From Pseudomonadota bacterium (GTDB taxonomy: Bacteria > Pseudomonadota > Alphaproteobacteria > Rhizobiales > Rhizobiaceae): a stretch of 6,251 nt of DNA. The notes beneath the pieces were generated by a model. It was not told where the DNA came from. It was given only the letters and a program-made list of their open reading frames with translations, and made no database searches. Position 1 is the stretch's first letter; every line of letters starts with the position of its first letter. The stretch covers positions 1 through 6,251 of the forward strand of contig JAEZXF010000254.1 of NCBI GenBank assembly GCA_023419995.1. Reading direction: 5' to 3'. Shown here in pieces: positions 1 through 6,251 of this stretch. The translations under genes and the position numbers were made by a program.

Positions 1-41
1 GGGGCGGGGGCGGCCCAAGACCGGATGGGAGATTTCACCAT
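1..41 (-). CDS. Possible 5' end of a divergent gene, cut by the window edge
   Basis: A minus-strand ATG at 41-39 opens a frame that stays open to the left edge (about 13 codons: M V K S P I R S W A A P A). A GAGGAA stretch lies directly upstream (47-42), but it is almost fused to the ATG. A GTG at 38-36 would have only slightly better spacing. In many alphaproteobacteria the gene divergent from the LppC-type lipoprotein is rsmI (16S rRNA 2'-O-methyltransferase). That makes a divergent start here plausible, but the visible peptide is too short to identify and this is inference from gene order only. It may simply be a chance open frame in GC-rich DNA. Confidence 0.22.
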   Translation of the reverse strand, partial: MVKSPIRSWAAPA

Positions 42-99
42 TTCCTCGATGACGGTTCCAGACGCCCGACCGTGCGGATCGACGCGGCCGGGCGCTTCC

Positions 100-1227
100 A
101 TGTTTCGCAAGGGCGCACGCGCGCTGACCTTGGTGCTGAGCCTGGCGCTGGCCGCGTGCCAGAGCGCGGGCACGGACGCGCTCGAGGACGTCGCGGCGGG
201 TCCTCGCATGGCGGCCGAAACGCTCGGCGACGGCCCGACCGCCGTCGCCCTGCTTCTTCCGCGTTCGGCCAGCGGCGCGGCCGGGCGGCATGCGCGCGAC
301 GTGCGAGACGCTGCCGCGCTGGCCCTCGACGATCTCGGCGCAGGCAAGCTCACTATTACCATCCATGACACGGGCGCAGGCGCCGGCGGCATTGCCGGGC
401 TGGCGGAGCAGCTTGCCGCTGCGAAGCTGATCCTCGGGCCGATGGGGCCGCAGGCCGTGTCGGCGCTGACGGCGCTTTCCGGACGGCCGGCGGCGCTTGC
501 CTTCGGCAACAATGGCGGCCCGCGCGGCGAGGGGGTCTTCGTCCTGGAGACCGACGCCGTGGAAAGCGCGCTCGAGGCGGCGCGCGCCAGCGCCGCGGCG
601 GGCCACAAGTCGTTCGCGGCGATCGTGCCCCAGGCGTTCCCGCAGGCCGACAGGACCCGGCTCTCCAAGGGGCTGGAAGCGGCCGGCGTGCCGTCGATCG
701 AGTTCGTCGCCTATTCCGAAGCCGGGCTCGCCGCCGAGCTGGCGGCGAAGCGCGAGCAGCTGGTCAAGGCGGACGGCGTGATCGTGTTCGGGGAGGGCGG
801 CTCTCCCGCCTCGATCGCCTCGGCCCTGCGCAAGACGGCGTCGCTCGGCCCCAAGGCCGTGCTGATCGGCAATCTGTCGTGGGCGGCCGAGAATTTCTCG
901 CGGCCTGAGCTGGAAGGCGCGCTCGTCGCCATGCCTGACCAGTCGGCGCTGGCGCTGGTCGCCGACCGCTATCGGGCGAAGACCGGACGGGCTCTCAGCC
1001 TGCAGGCGGCCTACGGCTACGATGCCGTCGCGGTCGCGGCCGGCATCGTGCGGGCGCTCGGCCCCGAGGCGCTGACCCAGGCGACCCTGACCAAGCCCTC
1101 CGGCTTTCGCGGCGCCACCGGCACCTTCCGCTTCCGACCCGACGGGTCCGTGGAACGGCAGCTCGCGCTCTACCAGATCAGGAACAAGTCGCTCCAGCTC
1201 CTCGACGCCGCCCCGGAAGGCTTCTGA
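100..1227 (+). CDS. LppC-like / penicillin-binding-protein-activator family lipoprotein (periplasmic binding fold)
   Basis: Predicted 375-residue exported lipoprotein. I place the start at the ATG at 100 because the protein then opens with a typical lipoprotein signal: basic MFRKGAR, a hydrophobic core, and a LAAC lipobox with the lipidated Cys at residue 20. An upstream in-frame ATG at 25 would put 25 non-signal-like residues before this. There is no strong Shine-Dalgarno at either start. From about residue 48 to the end the pattern is that of type 1 periplasmic-binding folds (Peripla_BP_6): a first beta strand VALLLP, then LILGPMGPQAVSAL near 107-122, a Rossmann-like second lobe, YGYDAVAVAAGIV near 305, and the closing TGTFRFRPDG...LALYQI segment. 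Proteins of this type in alphaproteobacteria are annotated as ABC-transporter substrate-binding proteins or as LppC/LpoA-type activators of penicillin-binding proteins. The second fits a free-standing lipoprotein better, but the LpoA-like role is inferred. The gene stands alone and converges with the cofD remnant 71 bp downstream, so it is unlikely to serve the Liv importer in this window. Confidence 0.8.
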   Translation: MFRKGARALTLVLSLALAACQSAGTDALEDVAAGPRMAAETLGDGPTAVALLLPRSASGAAGRHARDVRDAAALALDDLGAGKLTITIHDTGAGAGGIAGLAEQLAAAKLILGPMGPQAVSALTALSGRPAALAFGNNGGPRGEGVFVLETDAVESALEAARASAAAGHKSFAAIVPQAFPQADRTRLSKGLEAAGVPSIEFVAYSEAGLAAELAAKREQLVKADGVIVFGEGGSPASIASALRKTASLGPKAVLIGNLSWAAENFSRPELEGALVAMPDQSALALVADRYRAKTGRALSLQAAYGYDAVAVAAGIVRALGPEALTQATLTKPSGFRGATGTFRFRPDGSVERQLALYQIRNKSLQLLDAAPEGF

Positions 1228-1298
1228 GTGCTCCAGCGCCGCGAGGGCACGTCGGGCCGACGACAATCTCTCCGGGGCCTGCCGTGCGGGGCGATGCT

Positions 1299-2117
1299 CT
1301 ATGCGGCAGCGCGGATCGCGTCCAGACAGACCCCGGCCAGCCTGCGGCGGCCTTCTCTGCCCCGCATCAGCAGGTCGGTCCTGAACACCTTCGTCCCGCT
1401 GCCCAGCAGGACGTCGACGAACGGCGACAGGGCGAGCACCGGGACGCCGGCCGACCGGATCAGCTCGCGCATGCCGGGACGGCGAGGATCGGTGCGATGC
1501 CGAGGATCGGGTTGGACGGGGCGACGAAGACGCGCGCGAGGCCCGGCGCGGCGAATGTTTCGGCCACGGCGTCGGTGATCGTGGCCTCTCCCGCTCCCAC
1601 AAAGCGGCATGCGCGGACCTTCGGCTCGCATCGCCGCCGGACGAAGTAGCGCTAATTCCAGAAGGCCCTCGCTTGTGTCGAGAACGGCGGCGACCGGCTG
1701 CTCGCACATCGGCAGGAGGCAATGCTCGACACCGAGCCTGCTCGTCAGCGTTTGCGTCGCCGGCGTGAGGGACCGCCCCGCGGCCGGCATGGCCGTGCGG
1801 GCAAGTTGCAGCGCGAGGTCGCGGCCGCCGGGCTGGAACCATGTCGGCCAGCCGGGCGCGCCCAGCGTCTCCATGGCCGACCAGGTCTCGCCGCCGCGGT
1901 CCCAGCCGCGCTCCTTGTTGACCAGCCCCGCCAGCATTTAGGCGACGGTGTCGATGTCCGGGCAGATGCGGAGGCCGATATGGCCGAAATCGTCCGCCGT
2001 GTTGACGACGGCGGCAAGCGCGGCCGGCGGCAGGAGCTGCGTCAGCCCGTCGACGAGGCGCGATCCGCCGACCCCGCCGCACGGCACGACATAGCGCGTC
2101 GTCCGGCTCGCGGTCAT
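1299..2117 (-). pseudogene. cofD: Decayed cofD: 2-phospho-L-lactate transferase of F420 biosynthesis
   Basis: An intact CofD transfers a phospholactyl or phosphoenolpyruvyl group to the deazaflavin FO, giving (dehydro)F420-0, the substrate of CofE. Codons 1-59, from ATG 2117, carry the family N-terminus: GGVGGSR (14-20; usually GGVGGAK), NTADDFGHIGL (39-49) and PDIDT (53-57). Codon 60 is TAA (1940-1938) where the family normally has a residue before LAGLVN; TAC/TAT to TAA is the simplest explanation. Homology resumes at once (LAGLVNKERGWDRGGETW, then GPTWF-like and LGVEHCLLPM). Near 1650-1656 the frame shifts by an apparent loss of 2 nt. In the shifted frame YFVRRRCEPKVRACRF and later APSNPILGIAPILAVP are clear. 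Near 1474-1478 a missing G restores the first frame at PGMRELIRSAG. After SPFV (about 1415) the expected GG-x-K-GP segment and roughly 50 residues are absent, and the sequence rejoins at VFRTDLLMRG. The gene ends at TAG 1301-1299. It overlaps cofE by ATGA. Four independent lesions make a functional product very unlikely, and the internal deletion cannot be a base-calling error. Confidence 0.93.
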
Positions 2118-2917
2118 GGGAACAGGTCCTCCTCGAAGGGACGGACGATATCCTGCGCGGAACCGTCTTCGCGACGAAGCGCCAGGCCGCGCATGACGAC
2201 CAGCGGCGAAGCCTCGCGCGCCTGTCCCATCAGCATCGACGCGGCCGCCGCGATCTCGTCCGCCGTGGCGACGACCGTCGAGACGAGCGTGCGGCCGAAA
2301 AGGTCGGTCTGGCCGCGCATGTCGTCGAGCGTGCGCAGCCCGGCGGCGCCGATGCAGAGGCCGGTGGTGCCCAACCGCCAGGCGCGGCCGATGGAATCGA
2401 CGATCAGCACCGCGACGTCCGCGCCACCGGCCGCCAGCGCGGACCGGATCGCCGAGGCGCTGCGGTCGGGGTTGAGCGGCAGGAGCAGGGCGCGCTGGCG
2501 CTCGCCATGCTCGATGTTGGACTGGTCGATCCCGGCATTGGCGAGCACCAGGCCGAGCCGGTGGCGCACGATGATGACGCCCGGCCGGCAGCGCAGCACC
2601 GCCGTCGATTCCGACAGGATGAGCTCGACCAGCCGCGGGTCCTTGCCGCAGATGCCGGCGAGCTCCCGTGCGCGGGGCGAGGGGTCGACGTCGGCGAGAT
2701 CGACGTAGCGCCCCTCGGCCTTGGAAACCACCTTCTGGGCGAGGACCACGACATCGCCTTCGCGGAGCGGGATGGCGTTGCGGGACAGCGTCGCCGCGAT
2801 CAGGCCGGGAAGGCTGTCGCCCGGCTCGACATAGGGAAAGCCCGCGGGCGCGAGGAGACGGACCTCGCGCGGCTCGGCAGGCACAGGCTCGCCGCCGCCA
2901 GGTCGCTCAGTGGGCAT
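2114..2917 (-). CDS. cofE: Coenzyme F420-0:L-glutamate ligase CofE
   Basis: 267 residues, close to the usual length of stand-alone CofE (about 250), with no FbiB-type C-terminal nitroreductase/FMN domain. The enzyme is cytoplasmic and adds L-glutamates to F420-0 using GTP. Family landmarks in order: GDVVVLAQKVVSKAEGR (54-70), PRLVELILSES (94-104), RHRLGLVLANAGIDQSN (118-134), LLPLNPDRSA (145-154), DSIGRAWRLGT (174-184), IGAAGL (189-194), RGQTDLFGR (201-209) and ADEIAAAASMLMGQ (219-232). The segment that is usually SD-[ST]-FGR-x-WR with GQTDVAIG after it reads VDSIGRAWR and LGTTGLCIG here. This may be a proteobacterial subfamily pattern or early relaxation. The ATG at 2917 has no good Shine-Dalgarno but overlaps the end of livF by 11 nt, so coupled translation is likely. 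Its TGA overlaps the ATG of the cofD remnant. The frame is intact, but its substrate would have to come from a cofD elsewhere in the genome, or the enzyme is idle. Confidence 0.92.
   Translation of the reverse strand: MPTERPGGGEPVPAEPREVRLLAPAGFPYVEPGDSLPGLIAATLSRNAIPLREGDVVVLAQKVVSKAEGRYVDLADVDPSPRARELAGICGKDPRLVELILSESTAVLRCRPGVIIVRHRLGLVLANAGIDQSNIEHGERQRALLLPLNPDRSASAIRSALAAGGADVAVLIVDSIGRAWRLGTTGLCIGAAGLRTLDDMRGQTDLFGRTLVSTVVATADEIAAAASMLMGQAREASPLVVMRGLALRREDGSAQDIVRPFEEDLFP
2128..2133 (-). promoter_or_regulatory. Shine-Dalgarno of the cofD remnant
   Basis: AGGAGG on the minus strand, inside the last codons of cofE, lies 10 nt before the cofD ATG at 2117. It supports that start, and it shows the initiation region is still intact although the coding sequence is broken, consistent with recent decay. 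Confidence 0.6.
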
Positions 2918-3620
2918 CTGCCGCGACGCCGAGATAGGAATCGCGCACGCGCCGGTCGGCGAGGAGGTCGCGCCCGCGCCCCTCGAGGACGATGTTGCCG
3001 CTTTCGAGGACGTAGCCGCGGTCGGCGATCGACAGGGCGGCCTGCACGTTCTGCTCGACGATGAGCACGGTGACGCCCTGCTCGCGGATGCCGGAGATGA
3101 TGGCGTAGATCTGCTCGACCAGGATGGGGGCGAGGCCCATGGAGGGTTCGTCCAGCAGGAGGAGGCGCGGCTTCGACATCAGCGCGCGGCCGATGGCCAG
3201 CATCTGCTGCTGGCCGCCCGACAGCATCCCCGCGGGCCGGCTTCTCGACGCCTCGAGTGCCGGGAAGGTCTTCATGATGTGGGCGATGTCGGCGTCGTAG
3301 TCGTCGCGGCGGGTCCACGCGCCGACCCTGAGGTTGTCCTCGACCGTCAGCGGCGAGAAGATCTGCCGCCCCTCCGGCACCTGCGTGATGCCGAGGCCGA
3401 CGCGCTTGTAGCTCGACATGCGATCGATGGCGGCGCCGTCGAGGCTGACGCTGCCGGCGATGATCGGCTGGAGGCCGGAAAGCGCGCGCAGGAGCGTGGT
3501 CTTGCCCGCGCCGTTGGCGCCGACCAGCGCGACGATCTCGCCCGTCTCCACCTCCAGATCCACGCCATGGAGCACCTCGATGCGGCCATAGCTGCTGCGA
3601 AGGCCCTTAACCGACAGCAC
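2907..3620 (-). CDS. livF: Branched-chain amino acid-type ABC importer, ATP-binding protein LivF
   Basis: 237 residues, the normal LivF size. It is one of the two cytoplasmic ATPases that power a Liv/HAAT-type importer. Walker A GANGAGKTT is at 34-42, the Q-loop Gln is at 80 in ITQVPEGRQIF, the signature LSGGQQQM is at 133-140 and Walker B LLLLDEP is at 153-159. The switch region VEQN is at 188-191, with Gln where most ABC ATPases have His; this is normal for LivF. The start is GTG at 3620, chosen because a strong AGGAGG lies 6 nt upstream and the LSVKGL opening matches the family. It overlaps the end of livG by 14 nt and runs 11 nt into cofE. The transported substrate cannot be read from the ATPase. 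Although named for leucine, isoleucine and valine uptake, the family also moves urea, amides, aromatic acids and other small molecules. Confidence 0.95.
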   Translation of the reverse strand: MLSVKGLRSSYGRIEVLHGVDLEVETGEIVALVGANGAGKTTLLRALSGLQPIIAGSVSLDGAAIDRMSSYKRVGLGITQVPEGRQIFSPLTVEDNLRVGAWTRRDDYDADIAHIMKTFPALEASRSRPAGMLSGGQQQMLAIGRALMSKPRLLLLDEPSMGLAPILVEQIYAIISGIREQGVTVLIVEQNVQAALSIADRGYVLESGNIVLEGRGRDLLADRRVRDSYLGVAADAH

Positions 3621-4395
3621 GTTCAGCCTCCTCGTCCTGCGTCGTGCCCAGATAGGCCCTGACGACGTCGGGGTTGGTGCGGATCTCCTCCGGCGTGCCC
3701 TCGGCCAGCGAGCGCCCGCTTTCCAGCACGTGGATGCGGCTGGCGAGCTGCATCACCATCGCCATGTCGTGCTCGACCAGCACGACGGTGACGCCGGTCG
3801 CGGCCACCTTGCGGATGACCTGCGAGACCTCGGCCGTCTCCGAGGCATTGCATCCGGCCACCGGCTCGTCGAGCATCAGCACCTTCGGCCGCGCAGCGAG
3901 CGCCCGGGCGATCTCCAGCCTCTTGAGCGCGCCGTAGGGCAATTCGCCGGCGGTCCGCTCGGCGACGCCTTCCAGCCCGACCAGCGCCAGGAGCTCCTCG
4001 GCGGCCCTGCGGCTCAGCGCGTTCTGGCGATGGACCGACGGAAGGCCGAGTATGTCGGCGAGCGTGTTGGAACGCTCGTGGATGTGGCAACCGACCATGA
4101 CGTTCTCGATCGCGGTCATGCGGAAGAAGACCTGCAGGTTCTGGAACGTCCGGGTCAGGCCCTTGCGCGCCAGGCGGTATGGGGGCAGGCCGGTCACGTC
4201 CTCGTCGGCCAGAAACACGTTGCCGCTGCCGGCCCGGTAGACGCCGGTGACGACGTTGAACAGCGTGGTCTTGCCGGCGCCGTTCGGCCCGATGAGCGCG
4301 TAGATGGAACCGGCCGGAACCTCGAACGACACGCCCGAGAGCGCCACGACGCCGCCGAACCGGATGCCGAGGTCGTGCACCTTGAGCGCGATCAT
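3607..4395 (-). CDS. livG: Branched-chain amino acid-type ABC importer, ATP-binding protein LivG
   Basis: 262 residues from ATG 4395. The open frame continues far upstream without a stop, but that part is only a shadow of livM. The true start is fixed by AGGAGG 5 nt upstream, by the livM stop overlapping it as ATGA, and by the MIALKVHDLGIRFGG opening typical of LivG. It is the second cytoplasmic ATPase of the importer. Walker A GPNGAGKTT is at 36-44, the Q-loop TRTFQN has Gln85, and the LivG insertion lies around 103-128. The signature region is LPYGALKRLEIARAL (152-166), the usual degenerate LivG form. Walker B VLMLDEP is at 172-178 and the switch His209 is in VEHDM. The segment after Walker B reads AGCNASET, where most LivG have AGMNPxET; this is a mild oddity. 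The end overlaps livF by 14 nt. Confidence 0.95.
   Translation of the reverse strand: MIALKVHDLGIRFGGVVALSGVSFEVPAGSIYALIGPNGAGKTTLFNVVTGVYRAGSGNVFLADEDVTGLPPYRLARKGLTRTFQNLQVFFRMTAIENVMVGCHIHERSNTLADILGLPSVHRQNALSRRAAEELLALVGLEGVAERTAGELPYGALKRLEIARALAARPKVLMLDEPVAGCNASETAEVSQVIRKVAATGVTVVLVEHDMAMVMQLASRIHVLESGRSLAEGTPEEIRTNPDVVRAYLGTTQDEEAERAVG
3627..3632 (-). promoter_or_regulatory. Shine-Dalgarno deciding the GTG start of livF
   Basis: Minus-strand AGGAGG within the 3' end of livG, 6 nt before GTG 3620-3618. This strong match at good spacing is why the non-ATG start is preferred. Confidence 0.7.
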
Positions 4396-5336
4396 GTCAG
4401 CCTCCTCAGCAGCCAGGCGCGGATCGACGGCACGATGCCTTCGCGCAGGAAGATCATCACCAGGATCAGGATCGCGCCGAGGATGGCGTGCTCGTATTCG
4501 TGGAAGGCGGTCAGCGCCTGCGGCAGGACGACGAAGAAGGCCGCGCCCACCAGGCTGCCGAATATCGAGCCCAGCCCGCCGAGGACCGCCATCGCCACGA
4601 ACTCGACGGAGCGCATGACGCCGCCGGCGACGGGCGTGATGTGGCCGTCGAACAGCGCGAGGTACGAGCCGGCGATCGCGGCGAAGACGGCGGACACCAC
4701 GAAGGCGCGCACCTTCTGCGCGGCGACGTCGATGCCGAGCACGCCGGCGGCGACCTCGCTGTCGTGAATGGCGCGCAGCGCGCGGCCGGTCGGGCTGGCC
4801 AGGAGGTTGCCGACCGCCAGCGCCGCCAGGACCGCGGTGCCGCCGGCGATCCAGTACCAGGTCTGCGTTCCGGAAACGCGCCAGTCGCCGATGCGCAGGC
4901 GCGCGATCGGCATGCCGTCCGGCCCGCCGGTCCAGTTGACCTCGTTCGTCACCACGATCGAGGCGATCACGGCGAGGCCGAGCGTGACGACCGCGAGGTG
5001 GTAGCCCTTGAACTTGAGGATCGGCCGGGCGAGCAGGAAGGCGACGACGCCGGTCAGGATCACGCCGGCGAGCGTGGCGACGAGCGGGTTCAGGCCGAGA
5101 TGGGCCGAGCCGACGGCGACGGAATAGGCCCCGAGCGCGAAGAAGGCCGAATGGCCGAGGCTGATCTGCCCGGCATAGCCCATCAGCAGGTTCAGCCCGA
5201 TGATGACGATGGCGTTGATGAACACCAGCGTCGCGAGGCGAAGGTAGAACGAGCCGGGCAGGACGCCCGGCAGGACGACGACGAGGAGCGCGATGGCGAG
5301 CGCCGGCGTGTAGGGGTTGGTGAGGAGACGGCGCAT
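4392..5336 (-). CDS. livM: Branched-chain amino acid-type ABC importer, permease LivM
   Basis: 314-residue inner-membrane permease that pairs with LivH to form the translocation path. It is strongly hydrophobic, with helices visible around 12-28, 34-52, 62-77, 84-103, 113-130, 160-180, 210-228, 245-272 and 283-297. Family landmarks are GLNLLMGYAGQISLGHSAFF (47-66), FKGYHLAVVTLGLA (109-122) and the cytoplasmic coupling loop SPTGRALRAIHDSEVAAGVL (181-200), followed by GIDVAAQKVRAFVVSA. The start is ATG 5336, 2 nt after the livH stop. The frame extends upstream to 5750 as a livH shadow and was trimmed because MRRLLTNPYTPALAIALL fits a LivM N-terminus. The Shine-Dalgarno is weak, so translation probably continues from livH. 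The stop overlaps the livG ATG. Confidence 0.94.
   Translation of the reverse strand: MRRLLTNPYTPALAIALLVVVLPGVLPGSFYLRLATLVFINAIVIIGLNLLMGYAGQISLGHSAFFALGAYSVAVGSAHLGLNPLVATLAGVILTGVVAFLLARPILKFKGYHLAVVTLGLAVIASIVVTNEVNWTGGPDGMPIARLRIGDWRVSGTQTWYWIAGGTAVLAALAVGNLLASPTGRALRAIHDSEVAAGVLGIDVAAQKVRAFVVSAVFAAIAGSYLALFDGHITPVAGGVMRSVEFVAMAVLGGLGSIFGSLVGAAFFVVLPQALTAFHEYEHAILGAILILVMIFLREGIVPSIRAWLLRRLT
4401..4406 (-). promoter_or_regulatory. Shine-Dalgarno deciding the livG start
   Basis: Minus-strand AGGAGG in the last codons of livM, 5 nt before ATG 4395. It separates the real livG start from the long upstream open frame. Confidence 0.7.
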
Positions 5337-5338
5337 CG

Positions 5339-6202
5339 TCAGACCCGCTCGACCGAGTTGGCGCCGAGAATGCCCTGCGGCCGCACGAACAGCACGGCGA
5401 CAAGCGCCAGGAAGGCGAAGGCGTCCTTGTACTGGGAGGAGATGTAGCCGGCGCCGAAGGCCTCGAGCAGTCCGATCAGCAGGCCGCCGAGAACCGGGCC
5501 GGCCGGATGGGCGAGGCCGCCGAGCATGGCGGCCGCGAAGCCCTTGATCGCCAGCAGCGTGCCGACGTCGAAGCTGGTCAGCGTGATCGGCGTCACCAGG
5601 ATGCCGCCGATCGCGCCGATCAGCGCCGAGATGGCGAAGGTCATGCACACGATCAGCGCCGGATTGATGCCGGCGAGCTGGGCGGCGAGCTTGTTGGCCG
5701 CGGTCGCCCGGATGCCGCGCCCCACGCGGGTGGTGCCGAGGAAAAGCCACAGCAGGAGCACGATCACCACGGCGCCCATGATGACGACGAGGCTCTGCGA
5801 CTGGATCGAGACGCCGCCGAACGAGGAATTGCCGGGCAGGAGCGGCGGGAAGACGTGGAACTCCTTGCCCATGAACACGGACGCGATGCCGCGGATGAAG
5901 ATGGAGACGCCGATGGTGATGATGATGAGGACGACGGGCGTGGCGTTGCGCGCGGGCGCGATGGCGAGAGCGTAGAGGGCGATCCCGACCGCAACTGTGA
6001 TCACCAGCGCGAGCGTCGCCGCCGGCAGGAGGCCCATCCCGGCGGCCGCCGCCGTGGCCGTGATCATCCCGCCGAGCATGACGAACTCGCCCTGGGCGAA
6101 GTTGACCACCTCGGACGAGTTGTAGACCAGCGTGAAGCCGATCGCCACCAGCGCATAGATCGCACCGACGGTCAGTCCCGAAAACAAAATCTGTAGAGCC
6201 AT
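5339..6202 (-). CDS. livH: Branched-chain amino acid-type ABC importer, permease LivH
   Basis: 287-residue inner-membrane permease, the normal LivH size. The N-terminus MALQILFSGLTVGAIYALVA and the following TLVYNSSEVVNFAQGEFVML (24-43) are hallmark LivH sequence. Further helices lie near 58-80, 90-110, 136-156, 181-205, 222-250 and 261-275. The ATPase-coupling loop is TRVGRGIRATAANKLAAQLA (158-177), followed by GINPALIVCMTFAISA. The C-terminus LFVRPQGILG is also typical. It is the first operon gene visible. About 49 bp of upstream sequence remain in the window without another coding end, so the substrate-binding protein, if linked, is farther right or elsewhere. No strong Shine-Dalgarno precedes the ATG; GGATC is the nearest purine-rich stretch. 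Confidence 0.95.
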   Translation of the reverse strand: MALQILFSGLTVGAIYALVAIGFTLVYNSSEVVNFAQGEFVMLGGMITATAAAAGMGLLPAATLALVITVAVGIALYALAIAPARNATPVVLIIITIGVSIFIRGIASVFMGKEFHVFPPLLPGNSSFGGVSIQSQSLVVIMGAVVIVLLLWLFLGTTRVGRGIRATAANKLAAQLAGINPALIVCMTFAISALIGAIGGILVTPITLTSFDVGTLLAIKGFAAAMLGGLAHPAGPVLGGLLIGLLEAFGAGYISSQYKDAFAFLALVAVLFVRPQGILGANSVERV

Positions 6203-6251
6203 CTGGATCCGTCCACGCGCGGGTTGTCTGGACAGGCTGCGGCGGCCCGCC
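6203..6251 (-). other. Non-coding leader upstream of livH with short inverted repeats
   Basis: No gene end or start is visible in these 49 bp. They contain a 10-bp dyad TGTC-N2-GACA (6225-6234) and a GTCCA/TGGAC pair (6211-6215 with 6229-6233). This could be part of a promoter or operator of the operon, but dyads of this size are common by chance and no -35/-10 pair is convincing. Confidence 0.2.

Noticed and set aside
1250..1262. CGTCGG-G-CCGACG perfect dyad between the lipoprotein gene and the cofD remnant, as a terminator
   Set aside because: The loop would be too tight and no T-rich run follows on either strand. The other nearby pair (CTGCCG 1279-1284 with CGGCAG 1304-1309) is also weak.
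1299..1937. A separate 212-residue minus-strand gene starting at ATG 1937
   Set aside because: It begins immediately after an in-frame stop within CofD homology, lacks the GGVGG N-terminus, and has a non-homologous middle stretch between two frameshifts. It is a fragment of the pseudogene.
1938..1940. Programmed readthrough or recoding of the TAA in cofD
   Set aside because: TAA is the least favoured readthrough codon, there is no recoding structure evident, and three further lesions downstream would still inactivate the product.
1722..2708. Plus-strand open frame across the cofD remnant and cofE
   Set aside because: Arg/Ser-rich composition with no recognisable domain; the minus strand carries clear CofD and CofE motifs.
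3730..4767. Long plus-strand open frames antisense to livG/livM (also 4488-5447 and 5507-6196)
   Set aside because: They mirror conserved transporter genes, show Asp/Glu/His/Arg-rich low-complexity translations typical of antisense frames in high-GC DNA, and match no family.
4396..5403. A long minus-strand open frame continuous with livG, which would give a 598-residue protein with an Arg/Pro-rich N-terminal half
   Set aside because: The N-terminal part lies opposite-phase over livM, has the Arg/Pro/Asp composition of a GC-rich shadow frame, and a strong Shine-Dalgarno plus the livM stop place the livG start at 4395.

Overview
The window is high-GC DNA (roughly two thirds G+C by eye, with strong GC3 bias that leaves long open shadow frames on both strands). 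Its gene content points to an alphaproteobacterium, probably of the Rhizobiales. This assignment rests on protein style and on the LppC-like lipoprotein gene; no rRNA or other taxonomic marker is present.

Layout: the left part (100-1227, + strand) holds one gene for a periplasmic-binding-fold lipoprotein of the LppC / penicillin-binding-protein-activator type. A possible divergent gene start lies at the very left edge. Everything from 6202 down to 1299 is one tightly packed minus-strand cluster, in the order livH, livM, livG, livF, cofE, cofD. Adjacent genes are 2 nt apart or overlap by 4-14 nt, which strongly suggests a single transcript. The upstream part of this operon, where a substrate-binding protein would be expected, lies beyond the right edge.

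The first four operon genes encode two permeases and two ATPases of a branched-chain amino acid (HAAT/Liv) type ABC importer. They are followed, with translational coupling, by coenzyme F420 genes: an apparently full-length cofE (F420-0:L-glutamate ligase) and a cofD (2-phospho-L-lactate transferase) that is clearly broken. The cofD remnant has an in-frame TAA at codon 60, a frameshift of about -2 near 1650-1656, a -1 frameshift near 1474-1478, and an internal loss of about 50 codons near 1415. Its start codon, Shine-Dalgarno and most of its sequence remain recognisable, so the decay looks recent.

The points most worth following up are the joining of F420 biosynthesis genes to a Liv-type importer, and the selective decay of cofD beside an open cofE. 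No RNA genes, mobile elements or CRISPR arrays were seen, and no wholly new system could be supported.
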